From positions 20,717 through 84,716 of the forward strand of contig NZ_BSEN01000002.1 in NCBI RefSeq assembly GCF_027921845.1: 64,000 bases of DNA. The letters run 5' to 3'. A model generated the notes under the pieces. That model saw only the letters and a list, made by a program, of their open reading frames with translations, searched no databases and was not told the origin of the DNA. Positions 44,394-53,074 of this stretch are shown here, one piece after another. The translations under genes were made by a program, and so were the position numbers. The DNA comes from Leifsonia poae (GTDB lineage Bacteria > Actinomycetota > Actinomycetes > Actinomycetales > Microbacteriaceae). The first letter of the stretch is position 1. Each line of letters opens with the position of its first letter.

Positions 44394-45202
44394 AGTGCAC
44401 CTCCTGAGGTCAGCGGGGCCATCGCACCGAAGTGCTTCTCGGGATCGGGGGACGCAGCGCGGAGCTCGCGGGTGTACGGGTCCTGCGGCCGGAGGATGAC
44501 ATCGTCCGCGGGTCCGTGCTCGACGATCCTGCCCTGATTGAGCACGATGATCTCGTCGCTGAAATGCCGCGCGGTCGCCAGGTCGTGGGTGATGTAGAGC
44601 ACGCCGAGCCCTTCTTGGCTCTGCAACTCGGCGAGCAGGTTCAGCACTCCGAGACGGATCGACACGTCGAGCATCGACACGGGCTCGTCGGCGACCAGCA
44701 GCGCGGGGCGCGATGCCAGCGCACGCGCGATGGCCACGCGCTGACGCTGACCGCCGGAGAGCTCGTGCGGACGCCGGTCGATCACGGCATCCGCGTCCAG
44801 CTGCACCCGGTGCAGCAGACGCCGCACCTCGTCATCGACCTCCTTGCGCGGAACGACATCATCCAGACGCAAGGGGCGCTCGATGTGGTGGCGGATCGAG
44901 TGCGAGGGGTTCAGCGACGCGAACGGGTCCTGGAAGACCATCCGGAGCTGCTGGCGATACTTCCTCAGCCGCTTCCCGGACCGGGGGATCGGGGTGCCGT
45001 CGAGCAGCACCTCACCGCTGGTGGGGGTCTCGAGCTGCGTGAGGATCTTCGCGATGGTCGACTTGCCGCTGCCCGACTGGCCGACCAATCCGATGGTCTG
45101 TCGCGGGCCGAGGGTGAAGCTGACGTCGTCCAGGGCCTTGAGCTGCCCCGCACCGCGCACGTTGTAGATCTTGGTGACGTTCTTGAATTCGAGCGTGGTC
45201 AT
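44390..45202 (-). CDS. Peptide-type ABC transporter ATPase (DppF/OppF-like)
   Basis: 270 residues. Walker A GQSGSGKST, Q-loop MVFQDPFASLNPSH (OppF hallmark), signature ELSGGQRQRV, Walker B ALLVADEPVSMLDVS, switch His in YITHDLAT. It pairs with the OppD-like ATPase encoded just before (4-bp overlap). It ends after a shortened OppF C-terminal region (PQDPYTRELRAASPDP). Confidence 0.95.
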   Translation of the reverse strand: MTTLEFKNVTKIYNVRGAGQLKALDDVSFTLGPRQTIGLVGQSGSGKSTIAKILTQLETPTSGEVLLDGTPIPRSGKRLRKYRQQLRMVFQDPFASLNPSHSIRHHIERPLRLDDVVPRKEVDDEVRRLLHRVQLDADAVIDRRPHELSGGQRQRVAIARALASRPALLVADEPVSMLDVSIRLGVLNLLAELQSQEGLGVLYITHDLATARHFSDEIIVLNQGRIVEHGPADDVILRPQDPYTRELRAASPDPEKHFGAMAPLTSGGAL

Positions 45203-46023
45203 CGCACGACCACCCCTCTCTCGCCGGTGAGGCGTGGAAACGACCGGAGCAGCTTGCGCGTGTACTCGTGCTGCGGGTTCGTCCAGATCTGATCCGCGTC
45301 GGCCAGCTCGACGATCTCGCCTTCGCGCATGATCGCGATGCGGTCGCTGATCTCCAGCAGCAGGGGGAGGTCGTGGGTGATGAAGACGACGGAGAAGCCG
45401 AAGTCGTGGCGGAGCTGGGAGATCTGCTTCAGGATCTCGCGCTGCACGAGCACATCGAGGGCGGTCGTCGGCTCGTCCATGACCATCAGTTGCGGACGGA
45501 GCGCGAGGGCCATGGCGATCATGACCCGCTGGCGCATGCCGCCCGAGAGCTCGTGGGGGAAGGAACGCCGGCGCTGGGCGCCCACCTTCACGATCTCCAG
45601 GAGGTCGTTCACCTCGGCGCGACGCTGCGCACGGCTCATCTCCGGGCGATGCACCAGGAACACGTCTTCGAGCTGCGAGCCGATGGTGGCCACCGGGTTG
45701 AGAGCGTTCATCGCCCCCTGGAAGACCATGGAGACCTTGTCCCAGCGGAAGCGGCGCATCTCCTCCGCGTCGAGGGCGTTGATGTCGATGTCGTCGCCGC
45801 CTTCGTCGTGGAAGACGACGTTGCCGCTGCTGATGACGGCCGGCGGCTTGAGGAGGCGCTGCACTCCGTAGGCGAGTGTGGTCTTGCCGCATCCGCTCTC
45901 GCCGGCGAGACCGACGATTTCGCCGCGCTTGATGTCGATGGTGACGTTCTTGACCGCCTCGACGGGCGGATCCACGTCGTACACGACCGAGAAGTCGCGC
46001 ACGGAAAGAAGGGAGTCTGTCAT
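45199..46023 (-). CDS. Peptide-type ABC transporter ATPase (DppD/OppD-like)
   Basis: 274 residues. Walker A GESGCGKTT, Q-loop MVFQGAMNALNPV, signature ELSGGMRQRV, Walker B MVMDEPTTALDV, switch His in FITHDLPLL. The C-terminal NPQHEYTRKLLRSFP is the OppD/F substrate-class hallmark, although the Cys-rich OppD tail is absent. It starts after an 85-nt gap with a hairpin following the binding-protein gene. Confidence 0.95.
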   Translation of the reverse strand: MTDSLLSVRDFSVVYDVDPPVEAVKNVTIDIKRGEIVGLAGESGCGKTTLAYGVQRLLKPPAVISSGNVVFHDEGGDDIDINALDAEEMRRFRWDKVSMVFQGAMNALNPVATIGSQLEDVFLVHRPEMSRAQRRAEVNDLLEIVKVGAQRRRSFPHELSGGMRQRVMIAMALALRPQLMVMDEPTTALDVLVQREILKQISQLRHDFGFSVVFITHDLPLLLEISDRIAIMREGEIVELADADQIWTNPQHEYTRKLLRSFPRLTGERGVVVR

Positions 46024-46066
46024 GGGGAAGTCGCTTTCACGCGGTCCGCGGACCGTCCGGGGCGGA

Positions 46067-46085
46067 CGAGGGCCGAGAGCCCTCG
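46067..46085 (-). terminator. Intra-operon hairpin after the binding-protein gene
   Basis: CGAGGGC, loop CGAGA, GCCCTCG: perfect 7-bp stem between the binding-protein stop and the first ATPase. Such hairpins often stabilise or partly end the binding-protein message so that it is made in excess. Confidence 0.5.
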
Positions 46086-46108
46086 CCCACCCCGGACGCG
46101 CAGGTTAC

Positions 46109-47788
46109 TTACTTACCAGCCGGCTTCAGGTTCATGATGACCTGAACCGCCGAGGGCTGCGTCGGGTCAGCCGTCGCGTACTGGTTGCTCTCGCTGGGCC
46201 ATCCCGTGAACTTGCGGGTGTCGTACTCGGCCAGCTGCGGGTGGGTACCGATCGGGATCGCCGGGACGTCCTCCACGAAGATCTTCTGCAGCTTGTTCAG
46301 CGCAGCGGTGCGGGAGTCGTCGTCGGAGGCCTGTGCGTACTCCTTGAGCAGGGCGGTCGCCTCGGGGTTCTTGTAGCGTCCGAAGTTGTCCGAGACCTTG
46401 CCGCCGGCAGCCTGATCGATGTAGCTGCTGTTCATGACGTCGTCGTAGATGTGCCACGGGTTCGAGCCGGAGCCGGTCCAGTGCAGAACGGCATCGAAGT
46501 TGCCGGAGGCGACGTTGGCGAACCAGGTGTCGGCGTCGGGCGTTGCGACCTTCGCGTCGGCGCCGAGCGTGGTCTTGATCTGCGTCGCGACCAGCTGGAT
46601 GCCGGTGACGTAGTCGTTCCAGCCCTGCGGGTCCTGCAGGGTGAAGGAGACCGGCTTGCCGGACGGGTCGATGAGAGCGCCGCTCTTCCAGGTGTAGCCC
46701 GCGTCGGTCAGAACCTTCTTGGCGCCGTCGACGTCGATCTTGAAGGTCTGGTCCTTGTACTCGGGAGCGATGTACTGGTCACCGGTCGGCTGGGGGATGC
46801 CGGTCACGTTGGTCAGTTCCGGTCCGGCGTTGCTGCGCGCCTTCTCGGCGTGCGCCTTGCGGTCGATGACCATGTTGACGGCCTTGCGGAACGCGACGTC
46901 GTTGAACGGAGCCTTCGTCGTGTTGACCACGATCATGTCCGGGCTCAAAACGTTGGCACCCCAGAAGACGTTGTGCTTCGGGTCCTTGTCCACATAGTTC
47001 TTCTGGTAGTCGGTGATGAAGATCTGCGCCCAGTCGGTCTCGCCGCTCTGGAGAGCGCGGAGCAGGCCGGTGTTGTCGTTGTACTCGAGGTACTTCAGCT
47101 CGGCCACGGGAGCCTTGCCGCCCCAGTAGTCGCTGCGTGCCTTCAGCACGACGCCCTGCGACGAGAAGGTCTTGATCGTGTACGGACCGGTGCCGATCGC
47201 GTCCTTCACGGCGTCCTTGGTCGGGTCTGCGATGCCCTTCCACTGGTGCTCGGGAACGATGGCGACCTGCAGCACGTCACCCTGCTTGACGAACTTCGAC
47301 TCGCTGAAGTTCAGCACGACGTTGTCGCCGTCCTTCTTGACCTCGGTCAGCTTGAGGCCGCCCAGGTCGAGAGCCGGGGTGTTCTTGATCAGGTTGTACG
47401 TGAACACGATGTCGTCCGCGGTGAAGGGCTTGCCGTCGTTCCACTTGACGTTCGCGCGCGGGGTGACCGTCAGCTGCGTGTAGTCGGAGTTCCACGTGAC
47501 CTTCGAGGCGAGCCACGGGGTGGTCTCGTTCTTGCCGACCGGGTTCACGATCGCGAGGGGCTCGTAGATCATCCGGTCGTAGCCGAGCGACATGCCGGAG
47601 CCGGTGGTGATGAACGGGTTGTTGATCTGCGTCGCGAGGATGGCCGCGCCGTCCGGCTTGGCGACGGTGAGCGAGCCGGTGCTCGCAGCAGTCGTACCGG
47701 ATGAACCGTTCGATGAGCAGCCGGTGAGCGCAAGTGCGCTGATGGCGGCGATCGCGGACACCGTGATTAACGTTTTCCTAAGCCTCAT
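46109..47788 (-). CDS. ABC transporter substrate-binding lipoprotein, family 5 (DppA/OppA fold)
   Basis: 559 residues. Lipoprotein signal peptide with lipobox LTGC, Cys24, followed by Ser/Gly-rich linker. SBP family 5 landmarks: LAIVNPVGKNETTPWLASKV, VKWNDGKPFTADDIVFTYNLI (KWNDGKPFTADDIVF), AFRKAVNMVIDR. It should hand a substrate to the permease pair encoded downstream. The presence of a GH3 enzyme in the same operon suggests a beta-glucoside or cello-oligosaccharide ligand. GAAGGAGAAG precedes the ATG. It is transcribed divergently from a TetR gene through an operator-covered promoter. Confidence 0.95.
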   Translation of the reverse strand: MRLRKTLITVSAIAAISALALTGCSSNGSSGTTAASTGSLTVAKPDGAAILATQINNPFITTGSGMSLGYDRMIYEPLAIVNPVGKNETTPWLASKVTWNSDYTQLTVTPRANVKWNDGKPFTADDIVFTYNLIKNTPALDLGGLKLTEVKKDGDNVVLNFSESKFVKQGDVLQVAIVPEHQWKGIADPTKDAVKDAIGTGPYTIKTFSSQGVVLKARSDYWGGKAPVAELKYLEYNDNTGLLRALQSGETDWAQIFITDYQKNYVDKDPKHNVFWGANVLSPDMIVVNTTKAPFNDVAFRKAVNMVIDRKAHAEKARSNAGPELTNVTGIPQPTGDQYIAPEYKDQTFKIDVDGAKKVLTDAGYTWKSGALIDPSGKPVSFTLQDPQGWNDYVTGIQLVATQIKTTLGADAKVATPDADTWFANVASGNFDAVLHWTGSGSNPWHIYDDVMNSSYIDQAAGGKVSDNFGRYKNPEATALLKEYAQASDDDSRTAALNKLQKIFVEDVPAIPIGTHPQLAEYDTRKFTGWPSESNQYATADPTQPSAVQVIMNLKPAGK

Positions 47789-47844
47789 TGCTTCTCCTTC
47801 GTGGCGGACACATTCGTTGTGCCCTGTGGTGCGGGATGTGGCTG

Positions 47845-47881
47845 ACGATAACTTGCTTACTGGTCAGAAAGCAAGTTGGAT
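47845..47881. promoter_or_regulatory. Divergent promoters and large TetR operator of the ABC-GH3 operon
   Basis: A 28-bp palindrome at 47850-47877 has arms AACTTGCTT / AAGCAAGTT and inner CTG / CAG. Minus strand: TTGCTT (47869-47874), 18 nt, TATCGT (47845-47850). Plus strand: TTGCTT (47853-47858), 17 nt, TTGGAT (47876-47881). One bound repressor would block both. A weaker TTAC-N6-GTAA site is at 47887-47900. Confidence 0.7.
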
Positions 47882-47938
47882 CGAGGTTACTGAGTGGTAA
47901 GCTCGCCCGCAAGCGGCACGAAATAGAGGACGGCACGC

Positions 47939-48655
47939 ATGGTCACGACCGGGGACAGCACCACTCCTCGCCCGGAGACCCAGCGCAAGCGCAAGAAGAT
48001 CCTCAGGGCGGCGATCGAGACGTTCGGCGCCAAGGGGTCGGCCAACGGCACGCTCACCGACATCGCCGATCAGGTCGGGATGACGCACGCCGGCGTGCTG
48101 CACCACTTCGGCTCCAAGCAGAATCTGCTCCTCGAAGTGCTCGAGTTCCGCGACCAGGACGACGTCGCGCACCTGGCCGACCGTCACATCCCGGGCGGTC
48201 CCGCGCTGTTCGCGCACCTCGTCGACACCGCGCTGCGCAACGCCCAGCGACCCGGCATCGTGCAGGTCTACACCGTGCTCTCCTCGGAGGCGGTGACCGA
48301 GGACCACCCCGCGAAGGCCTACTTCCACGATCGCTACAGCACGCTCCGCCTCGAGATCGACGCGGCGTTCCGCGAACTGTGCGCGCAGGAGAACGTGAGC
48401 GACCCCGACACGATCGACAAAGCAGCGGCGTCAATCCTCGCGGTCATGGACGGACTGCAGTTGCAGTGGCTGCTCGACCCGACGGCGATTGATCTGGCGA
48501 AGGCGAGCGAGTTCGCCATCGAGGCGATCGTGAACGGTGTCCTGCATCCACCGCCGGCGGTGTCGTCGTACGTGCACCCGACGCGATCCGAGCAGGACGA
48601 GCCGCCGCCCGCCGCCGAGCCAGAGACCGAGGCCGAGACCGAGCCGGAGGCGTGA
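47939..48655 (+). CDS. TetR family regulator, probable repressor of the ABC-GH3 operon
   Basis: 238 residues. Helix-turn-helix: KKILRAAIETFGAKGSANGTLTDIADQVGMTHAGVLHHFGSK, recognised by IADQVGMTHAGVLHHFGSK. The helical C-terminal domain is followed by an acidic tail (PETEAETEPEA). AGAGGACGG precedes the ATG. It is divergent from the binding-protein gene with a long palindrome over both promoters, so it is likely the local repressor, released by an imported sugar or its product. Confidence 0.92.
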   Translation: MVTTGDSTTPRPETQRKRKKILRAAIETFGAKGSANGTLTDIADQVGMTHAGVLHHFGSKQNLLLEVLEFRDQDDVAHLADRHIPGGPALFAHLVDTALRNAQRPGIVQVYTVLSSEAVTEDHPAKAYFHDRYSTLRLEIDAAFRELCAQENVSDPDTIDKAAASILAVMDGLQLQWLLDPTAIDLAKASEFAIEAIVNGVLHPPPAVSSYVHPTRSEQDEPPPAAEPETEAETEPEA

Positions 48656-48661
48656 CGCGGA

Positions 48662-49081
48662 CTAGTCGACGATGGTGATCTTCACCGGCATGTTGCCCCG
48701 GGTGGCGTTCGAGTACGGGCACACGTGGTGGGCGGCGTCGGCGAGTTGCTCCGCCTGCTCCCGGCCGAGACGCGGGGCGTAGACGTCGAGCTCGACCGCG
48801 AGCGCGAACCCGCCCTCTCCGTTCGGACCGATGCCGACGCTCGCCGACACCGCGGCATCCGAGGTGTCGACCTTCTCGCTACGACCCACGGCGTGCATCG
48901 CGCTCAGGAAGCACGCAGCGTAGCCCGCGGCGAACAGCTGCTCGGGGTTGGTGCCTGCACCGGATCCGCCGAGCTCAACGGGCGGGCGGGTGTCGAAGTC
49001 GATCAGATCGTCTTCGCTGCGGACGTGTCCGTCCCGTCCCCCACCAGTGGCGTGCGCGATTGCGGTGTAAGCGATGTCCAT
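48662..49081 (-). CDS. ohr: Organic hydroperoxide resistance protein (Ohr/OsmC family)
   Basis: 139 residues from ATG 49081 (MDIAYTAIAHATGGGRDGHV). Thiol peroxidase reducing organic hydroperoxides: the peroxidatic Cys57 in AAGYAACFLSA and resolving Cys121 in HHVCPYSNATRGN, plus GTNPEQLFAAGYAACF and the Ohr Arg in the N-terminal ATGGGRDG. No OhrR gene is adjacent. It is convergent with the TetR gene, 6 nt apart. Confidence 0.94.
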   Translation of the reverse strand: MDIAYTAIAHATGGGRDGHVRSEDDLIDFDTRPPVELGGSGAGTNPEQLFAAGYAACFLSAMHAVGRSEKVDTSDAAVSASVGIGPNGEGGFALAVELDVYAPRLGREQAEQLADAAHHVCPYSNATRGNMPVKITIVD

Positions 49082-49195
49082 ACACTCAGCCCATACCAGC
49101 GATCTGGGCGGCACCTGGGAGGGTGCGGGACCGGTCGGGTGTATGGGCCGGATGCCCGTGCGCGGCGCTCGGTCAGCGGCGGTCGCGTCGCGCTG

Positions 49196-50128
49196 TCAGC
49201 GCCGTTCGCCGACCCTGAACGCCTGGCCCGAGTACTCCTCGAGCAGCGTCCAGAGGCGCTCCCCGACCCGCGGGCTCCGGGTGGTCGGGGTGGCGTGCGT
49301 CACGACAGGCTCCCCCTTCGTCACGAAACGCGGCCCGTAGTACTGGCCGCCCACCGCATCCGGATCGATCGCCGCCCGCACTGCCGACCACGCCCCGTGG
49401 TCCTTCCCCTGCGTCCACGCCGCCTGCAGGTTGTCCGCGAAGCGCTTGGCCCGCGACGGCTGGTTCACCCCGCGGATGCCGGGGGTGCGCCCCGACGTCG
49501 AGTAGCCCGGATGCGCGACCAGGCTGGCCACCGCCGATCCGGATGCGCGGAGCCGCCGGTCGAGCTCGAAGCCGAACGCCTGCACGGCGATCTTGGACTG
49601 GGCGTACGCGGTCCACGAGTTGTACGAGGACTCGAGCTGCAGGTCGTCCAGCGGGAAGCGGGAGAGGAGCGTGGCGAGCGAGCCGAGCGAGACGACGCGC
49701 GCCCCGTTCGAGCGCTCGAGCAGGGGCAGGGTGAGTGCGGCGAGCTGGAAGTGCCCGATCACGTTGGTGGAGAGCACGAGCTCGTTGCCGTCGGCGTCCG
49801 TCGCGCGTTCGGCGGGCGGATGCACGATGCCGGCGTTGAGCATCAGCACGTCGAGACGGTCGCGCTCGAGGAGGGATGCTGCCGCTGCCGCGACCGAGCC
49901 CCGGTCGGACACGTCGATCGGGGTCGCCTCGACGCTCGCGCCGGGCACGCGCCGCCGGATCGCCGAGACGGCGGCCTCGGCGCGCTCCGGATTTCGGCAG
50001 CCCAGGATGACGTGGGCGCCGGCGCGCGCGAGCTGTTCGCTGGCGAAGAAGCCGATCCCCGCGTTGGCGCCCGTGACCATGACGGTCGTGCCGACGGCGT
50101 GCGGGAGAGCGTGCGGGTCCCAGCTCAC
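49196..50128 (-). CDS. Short-chain dehydrogenase/reductase (retinol/WW-domain oxidoreductase-like)
   Basis: 310 residues. Gly motif TGANAGIGF, NAG motif LNAGIV, STNVIGHF, catalytic Ser in SLGS and YxxxK as YAQSK. The long C-terminus with HPGYSTSG fits the retinol dehydrogenase-like SDR group. The GTG at 50128 overlaps the stop of the chorismate mutase gene by 4 bp, so they are coupled, although a common pathway is not obvious. Confidence 0.88.
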   Translation of the reverse strand: MSWDPHALPHAVGTTVMVTGANAGIGFFASEQLARAGAHVILGCRNPERAEAAVSAIRRRVPGASVEATPIDVSDRGSVAAAAASLLERDRLDVLMLNAGIVHPPAERATDADGNELVLSTNVIGHFQLAALTLPLLERSNGARVVSLGSLATLLSRFPLDDLQLESSYNSWTAYAQSKIAVQAFGFELDRRLRASGSAVASLVAHPGYSTSGRTPGIRGVNQPSRAKRFADNLQAAWTQGKDHGAWSAVRAAIDPDAVGGQYYGPRFVTKGEPVVTHATPTTRSPRVGERLWTLLEEYSGQAFRVGERR

Positions 50129-50439
50129 TTGGTGCTCTCGGTGGCGATCCGCTCGTGGTGGTGGATGACCTCGGCGATGATGAAGTTCAGGAACTTCTCC
50201 GCGAAGGCCGGGTCGAGGTGGCTCTCTTCGGCCAGGGCGCGGAGCCGCTGGATCTGCTCGCGCTCGCGTTCGGGGTCGGCGGCCGGGAGGCCGTGCACGG
50301 CCTTCAGGGTGCCCACCTGCTGCGTGAACTTGAAGCGCTCGGCGAGCATGTGCACGAGCGCGGCGTCGATGTTGTCGATGCTCTGGCGGATGCTGTGGAG
50401 CTGCGCGATCGTCGCGGCCTCGTCTTCGTTCTGACCCAT
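50125..50439 (-). CDS. Chorismate mutase, AroQ type
   Basis: 104 residues, all helical. It converts chorismate to prephenate for Phe/Tyr synthesis. Family features: SIRQSIDNIDAALVHMLAERFKFTQQVGTLK (Arg18, Asp25 region, Arg and Lys of the active site) and DPEREREQIQRLRALA, then FLNFIIAEVIHHHERI. This is the short stand-alone AroQ form found in actinobacteria. It is first in a two-gene unit with an SDR gene. Confidence 0.9.
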   Translation of the reverse strand: MGQNEDEAATIAQLHSIRQSIDNIDAALVHMLAERFKFTQQVGTLKAVHGLPAADPEREREQIQRLRALAEESHLDPAFAEKFLNFIIAEVIHHHERIATESTK

Positions 50440-50551
50440 GCGTCGAGCCTATCCGGCGCCCTTGCGCGTTGCGGCGCGTTTCGCCGCTGGACGTGCGGGA
50501 GGCCCGGTGCGGTGTGGCCCGGCCCGGCCCGGCCGGGCCCGGTGCGGCTCG

Positions 50552-50620
50552 GTGAGTGGTCACCAACTGTCGCTCAGAGGTCGAATTCGCCGGTTCAGAC
50601 GACAGTTGGTGACCACTCAC
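50552..50620. repeat. Intergenic inverted repeat, family 3 (perfect 21-bp arms)
   Basis: Left arm 50552-50572 (GTGAGTGGTCACCAACTGTC then G) and right arm 50600-50620 are exact complements, with a 27-nt loop that contains GAATTC. It lies between the chorismate mutase start and the exporter permease stop. Confidence 0.85.
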
Positions 50621-50658
50621 CTGCAGCCGCCGACGAACAACCCATGGGCCGCACCGCT

Positions 50659-51993
50659 TCAGAGGCTCGGCGCCTGCTCCGCGAGCACCCGCGACAGCAC
50701 CGGACGCGTCGCCAGCAGCCCGAGCCAGACCAGGAGGATGCCCGCCGCCAGGCAGGCCGCGATCATCACCAGCGTCGCCGGAGCGGTGAGCAGCGCCACG
50801 CCCGTCAGCGGGAAGACCACGATCGCTGCGGTGACGGCCGATCCGACGGTCGTGATGCGCAGCGGCGACAGCACGGCACGCGACCGGGCCGCGTTCATGG
50901 TCTGCTCGGGCATCCCGAGTCTGTCGAGGCTCACGTAGAGCGCACGGCGATCGAGCAGGGCCGAGGCCTGATTGACGCCGACGGAACACGCCACCATCAG
51001 GAACGACGCGACCACCGTGATGATCACGCCCGTGCGGATGTCCGCGTAGAGCAGCACGGTGTCGTGGTCGGCTCTGTCGCCCATCACCCCGAGCAGGGCG
51101 ACGCCGACTCCGGCGAACACAGCCATGAAGCTCGTCATCGCGACGCCCGCGACCTGCCGCCAGGCGGCCTTCGGCGACTCCAGGATGCTGCGGGCCGCGA
51201 GCAGGCGCGTCACGGTCTTCGCCCGCTTGGCCTGGCCGGATGCCGCGAGTCGCAGCACCCACGGTCCCATCAGGTTGAGCACCGCGACCGTCCCTCCGAA
51301 GCCCACGGCGAGCACGAGGAGGACGATCCCGAACCCGGCGGCCAGTTGCAGCAGACTCATCGCCGCGAAGGTGACCGCGATCACCGCGATGCCGACGACG
51401 ATGCGCACCCAGTGCATCCGGGGCGCGGTCTGGCGGGTGCGCACACCGAGCGGGGAGACGATGACGCCGCGCAGCCCCACGACCGCACTGACAGCGGCGA
51501 GCGCACCGATGGCGACGACAGCTCCCGCGATGACGATCGGGGGCAGCAGAACCGCGTCAGCGCCGAGGGGCTCGCCACGGAACGGGATGAGGCCGACCAG
51601 CGGCACGCACGCCAGATACACCACGACACCGGCGAGCGCGCCTGCCAGCGCGAGCACGGTCGACTCGATGACCGTGAGCGCGGTGACCATGCCGGGAGTC
51701 GCGCCGAGGAGCCGGAGGCTCGCGAGGCGGTCGTCGCGACGCCGGGCCGACAGCCGCGCGGCGGACCCGCCGAGGGCGACGAGCGGCACGATCAGCAGCG
51801 CGAGCGCGACGACGGCGAGCAGTTGGTACAGGAAGGCGGTCTCGCCGGTCCAGGAGAAGAAGGCGCGTCCTCCGCCCGAGACGATGAGCAGCAGCGCACT
51901 GACGACCGTGAACGCGATCAGCGGGAGCGCGACAGTGCTGCGGTCGGCGGCGCTGCGGCGGGTGAGGAGCCAGGCGATGCGGAGAGTGGTCAC
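50659..51993 (-). CDS. FtsX-like ABC exporter permease
   Basis: 444 residues. About eight to ten helices. ARRRDDRLASLRLLGATPGMV after the second helix is the FtsX-family coupling region, repeated later as DRRALYVSLDRLGMP. Two FtsX-like halves are fused in one chain. With the ATPase encoded upstream (GTGA overlap) it forms a MacB/BceAB-like transporter, perhaps for antimicrobial peptides or lipids. There is no two-component pair beside it. Confidence 0.88.
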   Translation of the reverse strand: MTTLRIAWLLTRRSAADRSTVALPLIAFTVVSALLLIVSGGGRAFFSWTGETAFLYQLLAVVALALLIVPLVALGGSAARLSARRRDDRLASLRLLGATPGMVTALTVIESTVLALAGALAGVVVYLACVPLVGLIPFRGEPLGADAVLLPPIVIAGAVVAIGALAAVSAVVGLRGVIVSPLGVRTRQTAPRMHWVRIVVGIAVIAVTFAAMSLLQLAAGFGIVLLVLAVGFGGTVAVLNLMGPWVLRLAASGQAKRAKTVTRLLAARSILESPKAAWRQVAGVAMTSFMAVFAGVGVALLGVMGDRADHDTVLLYADIRTGVIITVVASFLMVACSVGVNQASALLDRRALYVSLDRLGMPEQTMNAARSRAVLSPLRITTVGSAVTAAIVVFPLTGVALLTAPATLVMIAACLAAGILLVWLGLLATRPVLSRVLAEQAPSL

Positions 51994-52805
51994 GCCGTCA
52001 CCGCCTCGTCGACGATGCGGCCGTCGGCGAGCTGGAGCACGCGCGAGCAGCGGGCGGCGACGTCCTCGTCGTGCGTGACGACGATCAGCGACTTGCCGCG
52101 GCCGGTGGTGGAGGCGATGAGCGCATCCATCACCTCGGCGGAGGTGCGCGAGTCGAGCGCCCCGGTCGGCTCGTCGGCGAACACGACGGATGCTCCCGTC
52201 ACCTGCGCCCGGGCGATCGCGACGCGCTGCGCCTGGCCGCCCGAGAGCTGCCCGAGGCGCCGGGCCTCGAAGCCGGCGAGACCCAGCGCGGCGAGCCAGG
52301 ACGCCGCACTCTGCTCGGCGGCCTGTCGCGTGGCTCCGCCGAGCATCAGCGGCAGCGCCACGTTCTCGACGGCCGTCAGTTCGGGCAGCAGGAACCCCTG
52401 CTGGAAGACGAAGCCGAACGCCTCGCGCCGCAGCCGAGAGCGCTCCTTCTCGCCGAGGCCGGTGACGTCGACGACGCCGTGCGGTGTCGCGAGCGAGACG
52501 CGCCCCGCATCCGGCCGGATGATACCCGCGAGACAGTGCAGCAGGGTGGTCTTGCCCGAGCCGGAGGCGCCCATGATGGCGACGGACTCGCCGGCTGCGA
52601 CGCGGAAGTCGACGCCCGCGAGCGCGGTGGCGGCACCGTACGACTTGAGCAGGCCGGTGGCGGCGAGGACGGCGGGCTGCGGCGCGGCGGCGGGCAGCGG
52701 CGCAACGGCGGCGGGCTGCGGCGCGACGGGCTGCGCGTCGCGGCCGGCGGGATGTCCCGCAGCAGCGGCGGCGAGCTGGGCGGAGGAGGACTGCGGAGAG
52801 GTCAT
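51990..52805 (-). CDS. ABC exporter ATPase (MacB/LolD-like) with Ala/Pro-rich N-terminal extension
   Basis: 271 residues. The first 45 are an Ala/Pro/Gln-rich extension, unusual for this family. The ATPase follows: Walker A GASGSGKTT, FVFQQGFLLPELTAVENVALP, signature QLSGGQAQRV, Walker B VVFADEPTGALDS, switch His in VVTHDEDVAA. It energises the FtsX-like permease. A family 2 inverted repeat lies upstream of its start. Confidence 0.93.
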   Translation of the reverse strand: MTSPQSSSAQLAAAAAGHPAGRDAQPVAPQPAAVAPLPAAAPQPAVLAATGLLKSYGAATALAGVDFRVAAGESVAIMGASGSGKTTLLHCLAGIIRPDAGRVSLATPHGVVDVTGLGEKERSRLRREAFGFVFQQGFLLPELTAVENVALPLMLGGATRQAAEQSAASWLAALGLAGFEARRLGQLSGGQAQRVAIARAQVTGASVVFADEPTGALDSRTSAEVMDALIASTTGRGKSLIVVTHDEDVAARCSRVLQLADGRIVDEAVTA

Positions 52806-52916
52806 CCCCCCATGCTTCCGGCGGGGCTACCGGCGCGCATCGGCCGTGCGCTCGATCCTGGCGGGCCGCGTCTCATCCCAGCGACGTAGTCCGCGGTACC
52901 ACGGGGCGGTCGACGT

Positions 52917-52974
52917 CGAGTTGCGGCAGATGTCGGGTTGCGGCGGTGCCGGACCCGACATTCGACGCAAGTCG
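52917..52974. repeat. Intergenic inverted repeat, family 2, copy B
   Basis: Arms at 52917-52938 and 52953-52974 pair over 22 positions with 4 mismatches. The outer core TTGCG...GACGCAA matches copy A. The inner stem is GTCGGGT / ACCCGAC instead of GTGCGG / CCGCAC, changed in both arms. Confidence 0.7.
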
Positions 52975-53074
52975 ACGCGAGCCGACGGGGAGAGGCGGCG
53001 CGAGCACTGGCGGGATGTCGGGGGACGCTGCGATACTCGCGGTGATCGCACGATGGAAACGATTGGATGACACC

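Noticed and set aside
50517..50546. GGCCC/GGCCG repeat next to the 21-bp palindrome
   Set aside because: Simple low-complexity GC sequence. It can fold in many ways but shows no specific element.
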